The notes under the pieces were generated by a model that made no database searches, was not told where the DNA came from, and worked only from the letters and a program-made list of their open reading frames with translations. From assembly GCA_002399505.1 (NCBI GenBank), contig DHDT01000047.1, forward strand, positions 19,555 to 33,095: 13,541 nt of DNA, given 5' to 3'. Source of the DNA: Caryophanales bacterium UBA4869. GTDB taxonomy: Bacteria; Bacillota_I; Bacilli_A; RFN20; CAG-288. Shown piece after piece: positions 1-6,748 of this stretch. The first letter of the stretch is position 1. Each line of letters starts with the position of its first letter. Position numbers and translations under genes: made by a program.

Positions 1-9
1 TCCTCCTTA
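1..9 (-). promoter_or_regulatory. Shine-Dalgarno of a downstream gene beyond the left edge, overlapping a stop codon
   Basis: On the minus strand these nine bases read TAAGGAGGA. TAA is the stop codon of the 427-aa lipoprotein gene, and AAGGAGGA is a consensus ribosome binding site for a gene that must start just outside the window. The same nonamer is found at 1298-1306, where it demonstrably precedes a start codon by 7 nt. The inference is that the operon continues for at least one more gene. Confidence 0.7.
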
Positions 10-1290
10 TTCAGCAAAGCTTTCATCAAGCCAGCTTGGCATGGCGGTTGTTCCATAATCCGAATAGACTTGATCGACGGTGTATTTGAGATTGGTGTTG
101 AAGGTGGCCTTCAGAGAAGAAAGGTGATTGTCTTTGACAGTGACTGAGGCTTTGAGGCCTTCACCGGTTGTGATATCAAACTGAGGAATGACAAGTTTCT
201 CTGCCACATAAGGGGCCGCCAGAGAATCCAGAACATAGACTCCTTCTGATTCTTTGAGGAAAACCTCAGGAGAGATGTTGTCTAAGTTAGGAAGGAAAGA
301 AGATCTCTTGACACTGAGATCCTGGATATTGAAGGAATTTCCGGAGAAAGAATATAAGTAGGATGTATAGGTGCCATCATCATTTTTGAGATAGTACATG
401 TCACCGTCAAAAGGACCGCGGAAAGAGAGACTGTTATGAACAAAGACACTCTTCTCAGTCACGTAGATTCTTGCAGTGCTTGTCGAAGAAGCCGAGAAGA
501 AGGAAACGGTGTAGTTGTCTTCGTTTTTGATGGCAGAATCAATGACACTGTCAGCTAAAGAACGGGGACTTAAGTGAGTGATAGGCGTGACGTCATAGGA
601 GAAAGCAACGCTGAGAGAAAGAGAATTGATCACTTCTTCTCCTTGGATATCATTTTCATCAGAACTTGTCGCCAAGATTTCCGTGACATCAGGAATAGTC
701 AGAGATAGTTTAGTGGCCTTTCCTTCTGATACTGTGAACTTGGCTTCAGAGATATATCTCTTATATCCGGTGAGCAGAGAAACCAAATCAGCTGCCTTGA
801 CCGGATCTAGATAACCTTCATCGCTGATATCTTCCTCATCGACATAAGTAAAGGGATTGGCGTAATATTCGTTGTAGACGACATTCTGTCTGAGATGCTC
901 GACATTGATTCTGGTGATGGTGTTGTTAGGAGTGAAAGCCTCACTGACTGCAAGACCTGTCTTGTTTTTGTAGTATGTGGAGTAGATGTTTCCATCGTAA
1001 TCACGGATAGAGGGTGTCGTCGTACCGTCAGTCTCTTTGATGAGATAGTAATCCCTGGTGACGTCAATGGCCTTTTTCGTATTCAGATAAGAATAAGAGT
1101 CAGGATATGTCTTGCTTAAATTTCCTGTAATGCTGATATTGACATTTTCATTCAAATTATTGAGAATGGTTGACTTATCTAAAGCGGACAAGGCCATATT
1201 TGCCTCTTTCACCTCAGTATTTGCCAAGCTCTGGCAGGATGACAGTGAAATAATCAAAGGCAGGATAAGCAAAGCTATCTTCTGTTTCAT
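7..1290 (-). CDS. Surface lipoprotein of unknown function (427 aa)
   Basis: No function is recognised. The protein starts with a lipoprotein signal peptide (MKQKIALLILPLIISLSSC; lipobox LSSC, Cys19), so it should be lipid-anchored on the outer face of the membrane. The mature part is rich in Ser, Thr, Tyr and Asn with no obvious catalytic motif, and looks like a beta-rich extracytoplasmic protein. The ATG at 1290 is chosen because AAGGAGGA lies 7 nt upstream and the signal peptide begins there. The reading frame stays open to 1467, but that extension lies inside the preceding gene and has no ribosome site. It is the third gene of an operon with the 499-aa and M6-like genes. It resembles the 499-aa neighbour in length, layout and a shared Y-x-x-YY-x-x-PF motif, suggesting divergent paralogues. 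Another lipoprotein role, such as a binding or adhesion protein, cannot be excluded. Confidence 0.85.
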   Translation of the reverse strand: MKQKIALLILPLIISLSSCQSLANTEVKEANMALSALDKSTILNNLNENVNISITGNLSKTYPDSYSYLNTKKAIDVTRDYYLIKETDGTTTPSIRDYDGNIYSTYYKNKTGLAVSEAFTPNNTITRINVEHLRQNVVYNEYYANPFTYVDEEDISDEGYLDPVKAADLVSLLTGYKRYISEAKFTVSEGKATKLSLTIPDVTEILATSSDENDIQGEEVINSLSLSVAFSYDVTPITHLSPRSLADSVIDSAIKNEDNYTVSFFSASSTSTARIYVTEKSVFVHNSLSFRGPFDGDMYYLKNDDGTYTSYLYSFSGNSFNIQDLSVKRSSFLPNLDNISPEVFLKESEGVYVLDSLAAPYVAEKLVIPQFDITTGEGLKASVTVKDNHLSSLKATFNTNLKYTVDQVYSDYGTTAMPSWLDESFAE

Positions 1291-1297
1291 TTTCCGG

Positions 1298-1306
1298 TCC
1301 TCCTTA
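1298..1306 (-). promoter_or_regulatory. Strong Shine-Dalgarno overlapping the upstream stop codon
   Basis: The minus strand reads TAAGGAGGA, in which the TAA is the stop of the 499-aa gene (1304-1306). AAGGAGGA lies 7 nt before the ATG at 1290. This decides the start of the 427-aa gene against the longer open frame and suggests that the terminating ribosome sits on the next initiation site, giving translational coupling. Confidence 0.8.
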
Positions 1307-2803
1307 TTGCGCCTTGACGTAATTGACGGCATCGGCAATGTCGTCAACTTTTTCAAGATCAGTCTTTCCAAATTCTGTGAAGGAGAAGTTCGTCGTATAG
1401 AGATAACTGCTTCCGGAGTAATAGACATAGTGCTCAAGTGATCCAGAGATATCGCCGTTACTTTCAAACTTCAGCTTCATCTTTCCAAAATAGTAGCTCG
1501 TGCTACTGACATATTGGAATAATCCGCCATTAGCTACACCGTAGTCGCAGGGACCAAAGAGAGCTTCAGTGATCGCATAGCAGAAAGCGTAGTCTCCATA
1601 TAAGAAAGATCCGATATCAAATGTATAATATCCCGTTTTCTCATCATAGGAGAGATAACCGGCTCCGATATTATAGATATAAGGAAGAACTTCGCTGAGC
1701 TTTGTATAAGTGACAGAGTTCAAAGCCTGATAGGTATCGCTGGAAGGAGAGATACCGATTCTGGCTAAGTTACCGTCGGTATCATAGGCGATTCCGACAT
1801 AGGTTTTGCCGGCCGAGCTGTCAGTCAGTTCCATGGACGATAACATCATCGGAGGGAAGGTGGCCGTGCTGTCTTTGCTTTCGAGAGCATAGTAGTTAGC
1901 ATATTTCAGGGCGGAAGTTCCTTCGTTATATGTCATATCGATATTCTCGGTGAAGTTGCCTTTGAGAATATTGGTCTTCAACGTCGCCATTTTTTCAGTA
2001 TATTCTGTTTCTTGACTTTCGGTCATTGATGAATTGACCGGAGATAACTTTGAAACGGATTCAATGGCCTTTAAGGTCGAAGTGTAAACATCTTTGATAG
2101 CTCCATAACGGTCTTTTTTGATTCTGGTCACGTTATAGGCAGTCGGCGTGCCATCGCTGTTGATGGTGATGGTAAGATCTTTGATGTAATAAGAAGTCGA
2201 AGAACTGTCCCAATTGAAAGAATCATAGTCGAATAAGAAGGAACAGAAAGGAATCTCTAAGGCTCCGTATCCGTAATCAGTGGCCTTTAATATGTAGGAG
2301 TCCTCTGAGGAAGTCATAGTGAAATAGGAGTTGAGCTTAGCAGTCGTCAGACTGCCAAGATAGCGGAAAGGAGAACCATAGTATTTATCATACGAGATGA
2401 TATTGGAATCGGAGTCAGTCAGGTTCTTGTCAGTGACGGTATTATTGACGGCCAGGTATTGTAGGATGGCGGCATCGCCAGTACCGCGAGTGAGATACAT
2501 TTCCTGAATGGTGGTTCCGGCGTTTTTGATGATTGAGGTTCTATTGGTTTTGTCTATCTGTTCGATGACGGTGAAATTATCTATTTTTGTCGAATAATTA
2601 GTGTTGATATCACTGGTTATCTGATAGGCGGAATTAAAGAAAGTCTTGATGGAGAGAGCCTGACTGTCAGTCAGAGAAAGATTTTCGTTTGCGTCTCTGT
2701 TGATATTGGAAGCGATACCTAAACCGTTTTTGTCAAGGTTATAGGATGACAGAGAAACTGATAATAGAAGAGGAGTGAGAATCAATAATTTTATTTTCTT
2801 CAT
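1304..2803 (-). CDS. Exported protein of unknown function (499 aa), lipobox-like signal lacking Cys
   Basis: No function is recognised. The N-terminus (MKKIKLLILTPLLLSVSLSS, then Tyr21) is a classic lysine-plus-hydrophobic signal peptide. It ends like the lipobox LSSC of the next gene, but Tyr (codon TAT, 2741-2743) stands where Cys would be. The protein may be secreted after ordinary signal peptidase cleavage, or stay anchored by an uncleaved signal. The mature part is rich in Tyr, Ser, Thr and Asp, with strand-rich segments and no visible catalytic motif. It shares a Y-x-K-YY-x-x-PF segment and overall layout with the 427-aa neighbour. The ATG overlaps the stop of the upstream M6-like gene (ATGA, 2800-2803), with AAGGAGAA 7 nt upstream, so the two are translationally coupled. 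A cell-surface role together with the M6-like protein is inferred from the operon only. Confidence 0.85.
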   Translation of the reverse strand: MKKIKLLILTPLLLSVSLSSYNLDKNGLGIASNINRDANENLSLTDSQALSIKTFFNSAYQITSDINTNYSTKIDNFTVIEQIDKTNRTSIIKNAGTTIQEMYLTRGTGDAAILQYLAVNNTVTDKNLTDSDSNIISYDKYYGSPFRYLGSLTTAKLNSYFTMTSSEDSYILKATDYGYGALEIPFCSFLFDYDSFNWDSSSTSYYIKDLTITINSDGTPTAYNVTRIKKDRYGAIKDVYTSTLKAIESVSKLSPVNSSMTESQETEYTEKMATLKTNILKGNFTENIDMTYNEGTSALKYANYYALESKDSTATFPPMMLSSMELTDSSAGKTYVGIAYDTDGNLARIGISPSSDTYQALNSVTYTKLSEVLPYIYNIGAGYLSYDEKTGYYTFDIGSFLYGDYAFCYAITEALFGPCDYGVANGGLFQYVSSTSYYFGKMKLKFESNGDISGSLEHYVYYSGSSYLYTTNFSFTEFGKTDLEKVDDIADAVNYVKAQ

Positions 2804-4452
2804 GCGATTGTTCTCCTTAATGTCAAAGTAGCTTTTTCATCCGTGAGATCTGTTACCTCAAAACTGATGCCAAGCTTTTCTCCCTCGACTCCGTTTCCGT
2901 CAAAGGCGAAGTCTTTGTAGAAACCGTCGATCTGATCTTCTGAGCCGAAAACATCACCTTTTTTGAAGAGATCGGCCTGTGATACTGTCTGACTGGAGAC
3001 GCAGTGACGGTTGATTCCGTCTTTGGATAAGAAGGAAATAAGCGGATAAGTTCCGGTTATTCCGTTTGAACTATAGGAATTTGTCCAGGAATTGGTGTAG
3101 GCATAATCATAGACATAGTCGACATTCTTTCCGTTTCCTAAGTCAGCTTTGACTGTGAAATCGGGTTCTTCATAATATTCGTAGTAGTTTCCCTCATACC
3201 CTCTGACTAAACGGGAATCAGCCTTCAAAACGCGGATACCGGGTTTGGAATAGAGAGTGGTTCCATAGACGGAAGAAGTCTGAGAATCATAATCGTTCAC
3301 TCCTTCGATTGTGTAGTAATCGATGATGAGGTATTCACCATACTTGCTCTTATCTCCGACATATAAAGTCAGAGCATCACCTGAGGAGATAGCCGGTTCA
3401 AGTTCAATTGTCATAGTCTGGGAAGCTATATCGCTGTATTTGATGGCTTTGGGTTCAATCCATCCCAGCTGATATTTGCTGAAGGAGTTTTGATCACTTA
3501 CGTAACCATCTTCTATATCCATATATCCTAAAGGTGAACGATAGACGTTATTTGAATTTCCAGTCAGATCAGAATAATCATCAAGTCCGATGCACTGACC
3601 TATCAGGTTGTTGATGACATGTGAATCGGCTTTGCCGTTATAAAGAGCTAAGTTTCCGGCTGCGGAAATATAAGAATTGACAGCGGGAGAATCAGAACTT
3701 GAGAAACTGCTGTGGAAACCGACAGTTGGCTTAAACATGGAAAGATAGAGACTATTCATAGTGTCATTACCTAAATCGATGCTGGTGTCATAGGAATAAT
3801 TGAAGACGATGGCGATATTGTCCACTAATCTGTCATCGTTGGAGTCAAAGTCACCTACATAATAGGTCTCTGTCTCGACAAAGAGATAGTTATAGACATA
3901 GTTGACGATTCTCTGCATGAGAGCATCTTTGTTATTTGAATTGTAATAAAGAATCAGATCAGACAGAGAATCTTCGAGATGCACTTCCTGAGAGACGACT
4001 CCAGTCAATTCAAGGGATTTGAAAGAAGAATCACGGTAATACTGGTAGACAGAAGGATAATCGTTTCCGGTCTTAAAGAAGGTCGCGTTGATGGTTTCCA
4101 ATAAACTGTCACTGTAAAAATCGTTTTTCTGATCGATGGATACTGGAACAACAAGGATATTTGCCTCTCCCTTTGAAGGAAGACCGAAATTGTCCTGACT
4201 GACTCTCATCTTGTTTAAGTCGGAGAGTTCTCCCTGAGGATTCTTAACACTTGGCTGGACGGCATTAGCGGGAGCTTCTGCTCCAGGTTCCCAGGCGGAG
4301 TTGTAATAATCTTCTTTGCTGGAAGAAGTCTCTGTAGTGCCAGATGAACTAGACGTTTCATCAGAGCTTGAGGAAGCGGTGTTGCTGCAGGAGGCTAAGA
4401 GTGCCAATGTGACTAACGGAAGTATCAGAATTTTTCTCGTATCACGTTTCAT
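2800..4452 (-). CDS. M6-family (immune inhibitor A-like) metalloprotease homologue lipoprotein, catalytic motif degenerate
   Basis: The 550-aa protein has a lipoprotein signal peptide (lipobox LASC, Cys22), then a Ser/Thr-rich linker (about 24-46). The core shows M6 peptidase landmarks in order: SVYQYYRDSSFKSLELTG (about 134-151), a Ca-site-like DFDSNDDRLVDN (201-212), GLDDYSD (289-295), PLGYMDIEDG (307-316) and NSFSKYQLGWIEP (322-334). In active members HExGH directly precedes the GL-x-D-x-Y segment; here the same register reads N282-L-I-G-Q286, so both zinc-binding His and the catalytic Glu are missing. I infer a catalytically dead, surface-anchored protein used for binding or as a scaffold. 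A metal-independent activity cannot be excluded. The ATG at 4452 is preceded by GGAG. It is the first gene of an operon with the 499- and 427-aa genes and overlaps the former by 4 nt. A cre-like palindrome lies upstream. Confidence 0.82.
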   Translation of the reverse strand: MKRDTRKILILPLVTLALLASCSNTASSSSDETSSSSGTTETSSSKEDYYNSAWEPGAEAPANAVQPSVKNPQGELSDLNKMRVSQDNFGLPSKGEANILVVPVSIDQKNDFYSDSLLETINATFFKTGNDYPSVYQYYRDSSFKSLELTGVVSQEVHLEDSLSDLILYYNSNNKDALMQRIVNYVYNYLFVETETYYVGDFDSNDDRLVDNIAIVFNYSYDTSIDLGNDTMNSLYLSMFKPTVGFHSSFSSSDSPAVNSYISAAGNLALYNGKADSHVINNLIGQCIGLDDYSDLTGNSNNVYRSPLGYMDIEDGYVSDQNSFSKYQLGWIEPKAIKYSDIASQTMTIELEPAISSGDALTLYVGDKSKYGEYLIIDYYTIEGVNDYDSQTSSVYGTTLYSKPGIRVLKADSRLVRGYEGNYYEYYEEPDFTVKADLGNGKNVDYVYDYAYTNSWTNSYSSNGITGTYPLISFLSKDGINRHCVSSQTVSQADLFKKGDVFGSEDQIDGFYKDFAFDGNGVEGEKLGISFEVTDLTDEKATLTLRRTIA

Positions 4453-4482
4453 GATCTGCTCCTTTTTTTGAATAAACTTTGT

Positions 4483-4510
4483 ATTATCTGTCTTAGTGAA
4501 AGTGCTTTCA
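4483..4510 (-). promoter_or_regulatory. Putative promoter of the M6-like operon with cre-like (CcpA) palindrome
   Basis: On the minus strand GATAAT (4483-4488) is a plausible -10 box about 30 nt upstream of the ATG at 4452. There is no good -35 match at 16-18 nt. The expected -35 region and spacer coincide with the palindrome TGAAAGTGCTTTCA (4497-4510; 6-bp arms, 2-nt centre). This differs from a perfectly symmetric catabolite-responsive element (TGAAAGCGCTTTCA) only at one central base. A regulator bound here would occlude RNA polymerase, so catabolite repression of the operon is a reasonable inference. Confidence 0.45.
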
Positions 4511-4517
4511 TAGTAGT

Positions 4518-4569
4518 CTCAATATCCGAATAAACAAGAGATCATCGAATATCTTCTTTTGATATTGAG
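4518..4569. repeat. Inverted repeat CTCAATATC / GATATTGAG with 34-nt spacer
   Basis: Perfect 9-bp arms lie at 4518-4526 and 4561-4569, between the two divergently transcribed surface-protein genes. The long AT-rich spacer argues against a transcription terminator. A binding site for a regulator acting on both directions is possible but unproven. Confidence 0.4.
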
Positions 4570-4643
4570 TGGCATTACTTCGGCCTTTCGCCGTCTACAG
4601 ACTATTATATTTGATTTCAATTTTATTTATACTATGCGCTTTG

Positions 4644-4675
4644 TGTGTTTTTTCTTCTTTATTGGAAAAAACACA
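4644..4675. repeat. 11-bp perfect inverted repeat in the divergent intergenic region
   Basis: The arms TGTGTTTTTTC (4644-4654) and GAAAAAACACA (4665-4675) are perfect and separated by 10 nt. The stem is AT-rich and has no T-run directly after it on either strand, so an intrinsic terminator is unlikely. The right arm overlaps a TTGGAA (4662-4667) that could serve as a weak -35 for the 581-aa lipoprotein gene. This fits an operator better. Confidence 0.45.
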
Positions 4676-4695
4676 TCGTCTATGCTATTTATATT
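4662..4695 (+). promoter_or_regulatory. Possible promoter of the 581-aa lipoprotein gene
   Basis: TTGGAA (4662-4667) is followed by an AT-rich stretch with two -10 candidates. TATTTA (4686-4691) has an 18-nt spacer, while the better TATATT (4690-4695) has an over-long 22-nt spacer. Neither pair is ideal. The position, about 35 nt upstream of the ATG at 4728, is right. The ribosome site GAAAGGA lies at 4712-4718. Confidence 0.35.
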
Positions 4696-4727
4696 AAATC
4701 TGCAAAAACGTGAAAGGATGACTATTT

Positions 4728-6473
4728 ATGAACAAAAAGACAATTGCTTTTTCTCTTTCTGCCGTGCTTGTTTTCTCCTTGCTGACTTCTTGCGACTTGG
4801 GAGTAAAAATTTCTTCTGTATCTGGTTCTGTATCCGGTTCTACGTCCGGTTCTTCATCTGAAGCCTCTAGCTCAGATAAAGACAGTAGTTCTTTGATCTC
4901 TTCAACCCCCATCTCCTCTTCTGATTCTTCACTCGCCTCGAGCTCATCTGGTGATACTACGACTGAAATCGATATGGCCTTTGAAAACATCGGTGACTAC
5001 GCCAAGCTTAAAACCACTGTCAATAAAGCTATGACTGAAAAAGGAATCACAGGTGTTACCGGAACGGAAAAGAACGGATATTGGACTGAAGGCAACAACC
5101 TCACTTATTCAATCACCAAAAAGGGTGTCAATGTCGTCTCGGAAGGAAAAACTGACAGCACTCAGTTTTTAGGGATCATCGATTCAGAGAATGTCTATTA
5201 CTCTCTTGATAACTATGCGACTATAGCTTCGGGAACATTCTCAAGAAAGAAGATAGTCCAAGAGGAGAATTATGCCTATACTGATCAGATTACTGAGGAA
5301 GCTGCCTTAGATGAAATCAACTATATCAAGGATAAGGCCCTTACTAAGAACTCAGCCTTAGGTTTCTTCAATCTTTCTTCATCGAAATACACTTTCAGTG
5401 ACAACTATAAATACATCAGCAAGACTCTCACTTATCAAGTTAGTTTCAACGCTTATTCCGAGTCCACTGATACCTATACCGGCTGCCACCTTTATTCTGT
5501 CCTCTTAACCCTTAGCAAAGAATTCCTTCTCAACAGTGTCGTCTATACGGATGCTGTCTATAATCCGACTGACTGGCAGACAGATTCTCATGCACCTAAA
5601 GACGGAACTGAGGCAACTAGAACCAATCGTTACACCATTGACAGCATCACCTATGAGGATGTTTTGGAAACTACCTCTCTTCCTATATCAGCCACAATCA
5701 AGAATACTGTCTTTATGAACAGTATTTCTAATCCTGCAATCTATTCTGGATATGGACAGGAAAGCCAGAGCGAAAAGAACAAACCTTTAGAAGGTGCCTA
5801 CCTGGATATTGATTTAGATGTCTTATCCTTCTCTCCTGCTGAAGCAGTCGACAAAGATACAATCAGCATCATCGGAACCAGTGATGAGTCAGTCGTTTCC
5901 TTTAAAAGCAGATTCAATGGCTGGCAGGTAACAGAAGGAACAGCCGGAAAGACCGTCACTTTGACAGTCGGCAATTCCTTCATCAGCATTCCTGTTGAAC
6001 TCACTATTCAGAAAGCACCTAATATCGCTAATATTGATGCCGATAATCCTTCTCTTGCCTTTGTTGATTCGACCAAGGGAACTACTAAGTATTTAAGCAG
6101 TGACTGGACTTATCAGATTGTGATGGGAAGTTTAAATACCGATTTGGTTCTGAAAGTCAAAACGACTAACAAAGGTCCTTTTGAAAAGACGATAACAGCC
6201 GAAGACGGCTTAGATACCACAATCCTTGAATTAAAGGCTGTCGATCAGACTCTCTATTATGATGCTGCAGATGTGACTTCTTATTCCTATGTCTACTTCT
6301 CCTTGAACTTGAAAGTCAATCCGGTTGATATTCCAGAAGACAACAATTTCCGTTATGTTGATACTGCAAACGGATATACGAGTTATTGTTCTCTGTTCAA
6401 TTACATTGGAACTGATGAATGGGGAAATCAAAACTCAATGCAGTTCTCTTTCCGTGTATCTCTTGCCGCTTAA
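4728..6473 (+). CDS. Ser-rich-linker surface lipoprotein with Ig-like domain (581 aa)
   Basis: The signal peptide MNKKTIAFSLSAVLVFSLLT is followed by Ser21 and Cys22 (lipobox LTSC), so this is a predicted lipoprotein. A Ser/Gly/Thr-rich linker (about 29-77) begins with three 4-residue V/T-S-G-S repeats. Residues about 80-325 form a Tyr/Thr-rich domain of unknown function. Residues about 356-428 resemble a bacterial Ig-like domain, with a serine-rich SDESVVSF segment, a W-x-V-T turn and alternating strands ending in IPVELTI. The remainder to 581 is another beta-rich segment. There is no visible catalytic motif. The start is supported by GAAAGGA 9 nt upstream and by the signal peptide. It is divergent from the M6-like operon and its export style is similar, suggesting a related surface function such as binding of a host or diet polymer. 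That role is inference from context. Confidence 0.85.
   Translation: MNKKTIAFSLSAVLVFSLLTSCDLGVKISSVSGSVSGSTSGSSSEASSSDKDSSSLISSTPISSSDSSLASSSSGDTTTEIDMAFENIGDYAKLKTTVNKAMTEKGITGVTGTEKNGYWTEGNNLTYSITKKGVNVVSEGKTDSTQFLGIIDSENVYYSLDNYATIASGTFSRKKIVQEENYAYTDQITEEAALDEINYIKDKALTKNSALGFFNLSSSKYTFSDNYKYISKTLTYQVSFNAYSESTDTYTGCHLYSVLLTLSKEFLLNSVVYTDAVYNPTDWQTDSHAPKDGTEATRTNRYTIDSITYEDVLETTSLPISATIKNTVFMNSISNPAIYSGYGQESQSEKNKPLEGAYLDIDLDVLSFSPAEAVDKDTISIIGTSDESVVSFKSRFNGWQVTEGTAGKTVTLTVGNSFISIPVELTIQKAPNIANIDADNPSLAFVDSTKGTTKYLSSDWTYQIVMGSLNTDLVLKVKTTNKGPFEKTITAEDGLDTTILELKAVDQTLYYDAADVTSYSYVYFSLNLKVNPVDIPEDNNFRYVDTANGYTSYCSLFNYIGTDEWGNQNSMQFSFRVSLAA
4818..4853 (+). repeat. 12-bp tandem repeat (3 copies) encoding the lipoprotein linker
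   Basis: GTATCTGGTTCT, GTATCCGGTTCT and ACGTCCGGTTCT are adjacent in frame and encode VSGS, VSGS and TSGS. Copies differ by one to three bases. The repeats lie just after the lipidated cysteine and probably set the length of the flexible spacer that lifts the protein off the membrane. Confidence 0.7.
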
Positions 6474-6603
6474 AGCTTAATAAAAAGACTTATCTGTTTT
6501 TGATTGTTAAATAAAAGAAGACGATTTAATTATTTCACTAAGGCTTTGCTTTGAATGATAGAAAAATATTCACCTTCTTTTACGATGTCATACTCTTTCA
6601 ATA

Positions 6604-6635
6604 TCATTAATAAAAGTTATCTGCTTTTATAATGA
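6604..6635. repeat. AT-rich imperfect hairpin in the convergent intergenic region
   Basis: TCATTAATAAAAG (6604-6616) pairs with CTTTTATAATGA (6624-6635) apart from one bulged A, leaving a 7-nt loop. It lies in the 275-nt AT-rich gap between convergent lipoprotein genes (6474-6748). A similar TTATCTGYTTTT string occurs at 6489-6500 and 6617-6628. There is no T-run after the stem, so it is not a convincing terminator. I see no gene in this gap. Confidence 0.3.
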
Positions 6636-6685
6636 AAAGATGAATTGTCTGTTTAGAATTTCTTCATATTTTAGACATTATTCAT

Positions 6686-6724
6686 AAAAGAAAAATCCCT
6701 TCTTGGATTATTCCAAGAAGGGAT
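6686..6724 (-). terminator. Intrinsic terminator of the FMN-binding lipoprotein gene
   Basis: A perfect 12-bp stem, ATCCCTTCTTGG (6695-6706) with CCAAGAAGGGAT (6713-6724), encloses the 6-nt loop ATTATT. Read on the minus strand it is followed by TTTTCTTTT (6686-6694), the expected U-tract. It begins 24 nt beyond the stop codon at 6749. On the plus strand there is a looser T-rich stretch 12 nt downstream, so it may also stop readthrough from the 581-aa gene. Confidence 0.88.
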
Positions 6725-6748
6725 AGTTTATTGATTTTTTAGCTGCTT

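Noticed and set aside
1291..1467. Upstream in-frame extension of the 427-aa lipoprotein to an ATG at 1467
   Set aside because: It lies inside the 499-aa gene, lacks a ribosome site, and would bury the lipoprotein signal peptide 59 residues into the protein.
4559..4861. 100-aa plus-strand open frame in the divergent intergenic region
   Set aside because: It overlaps the start of the 581-aa gene in another frame, has no ribosome site, and its composition is just translated T-rich DNA.
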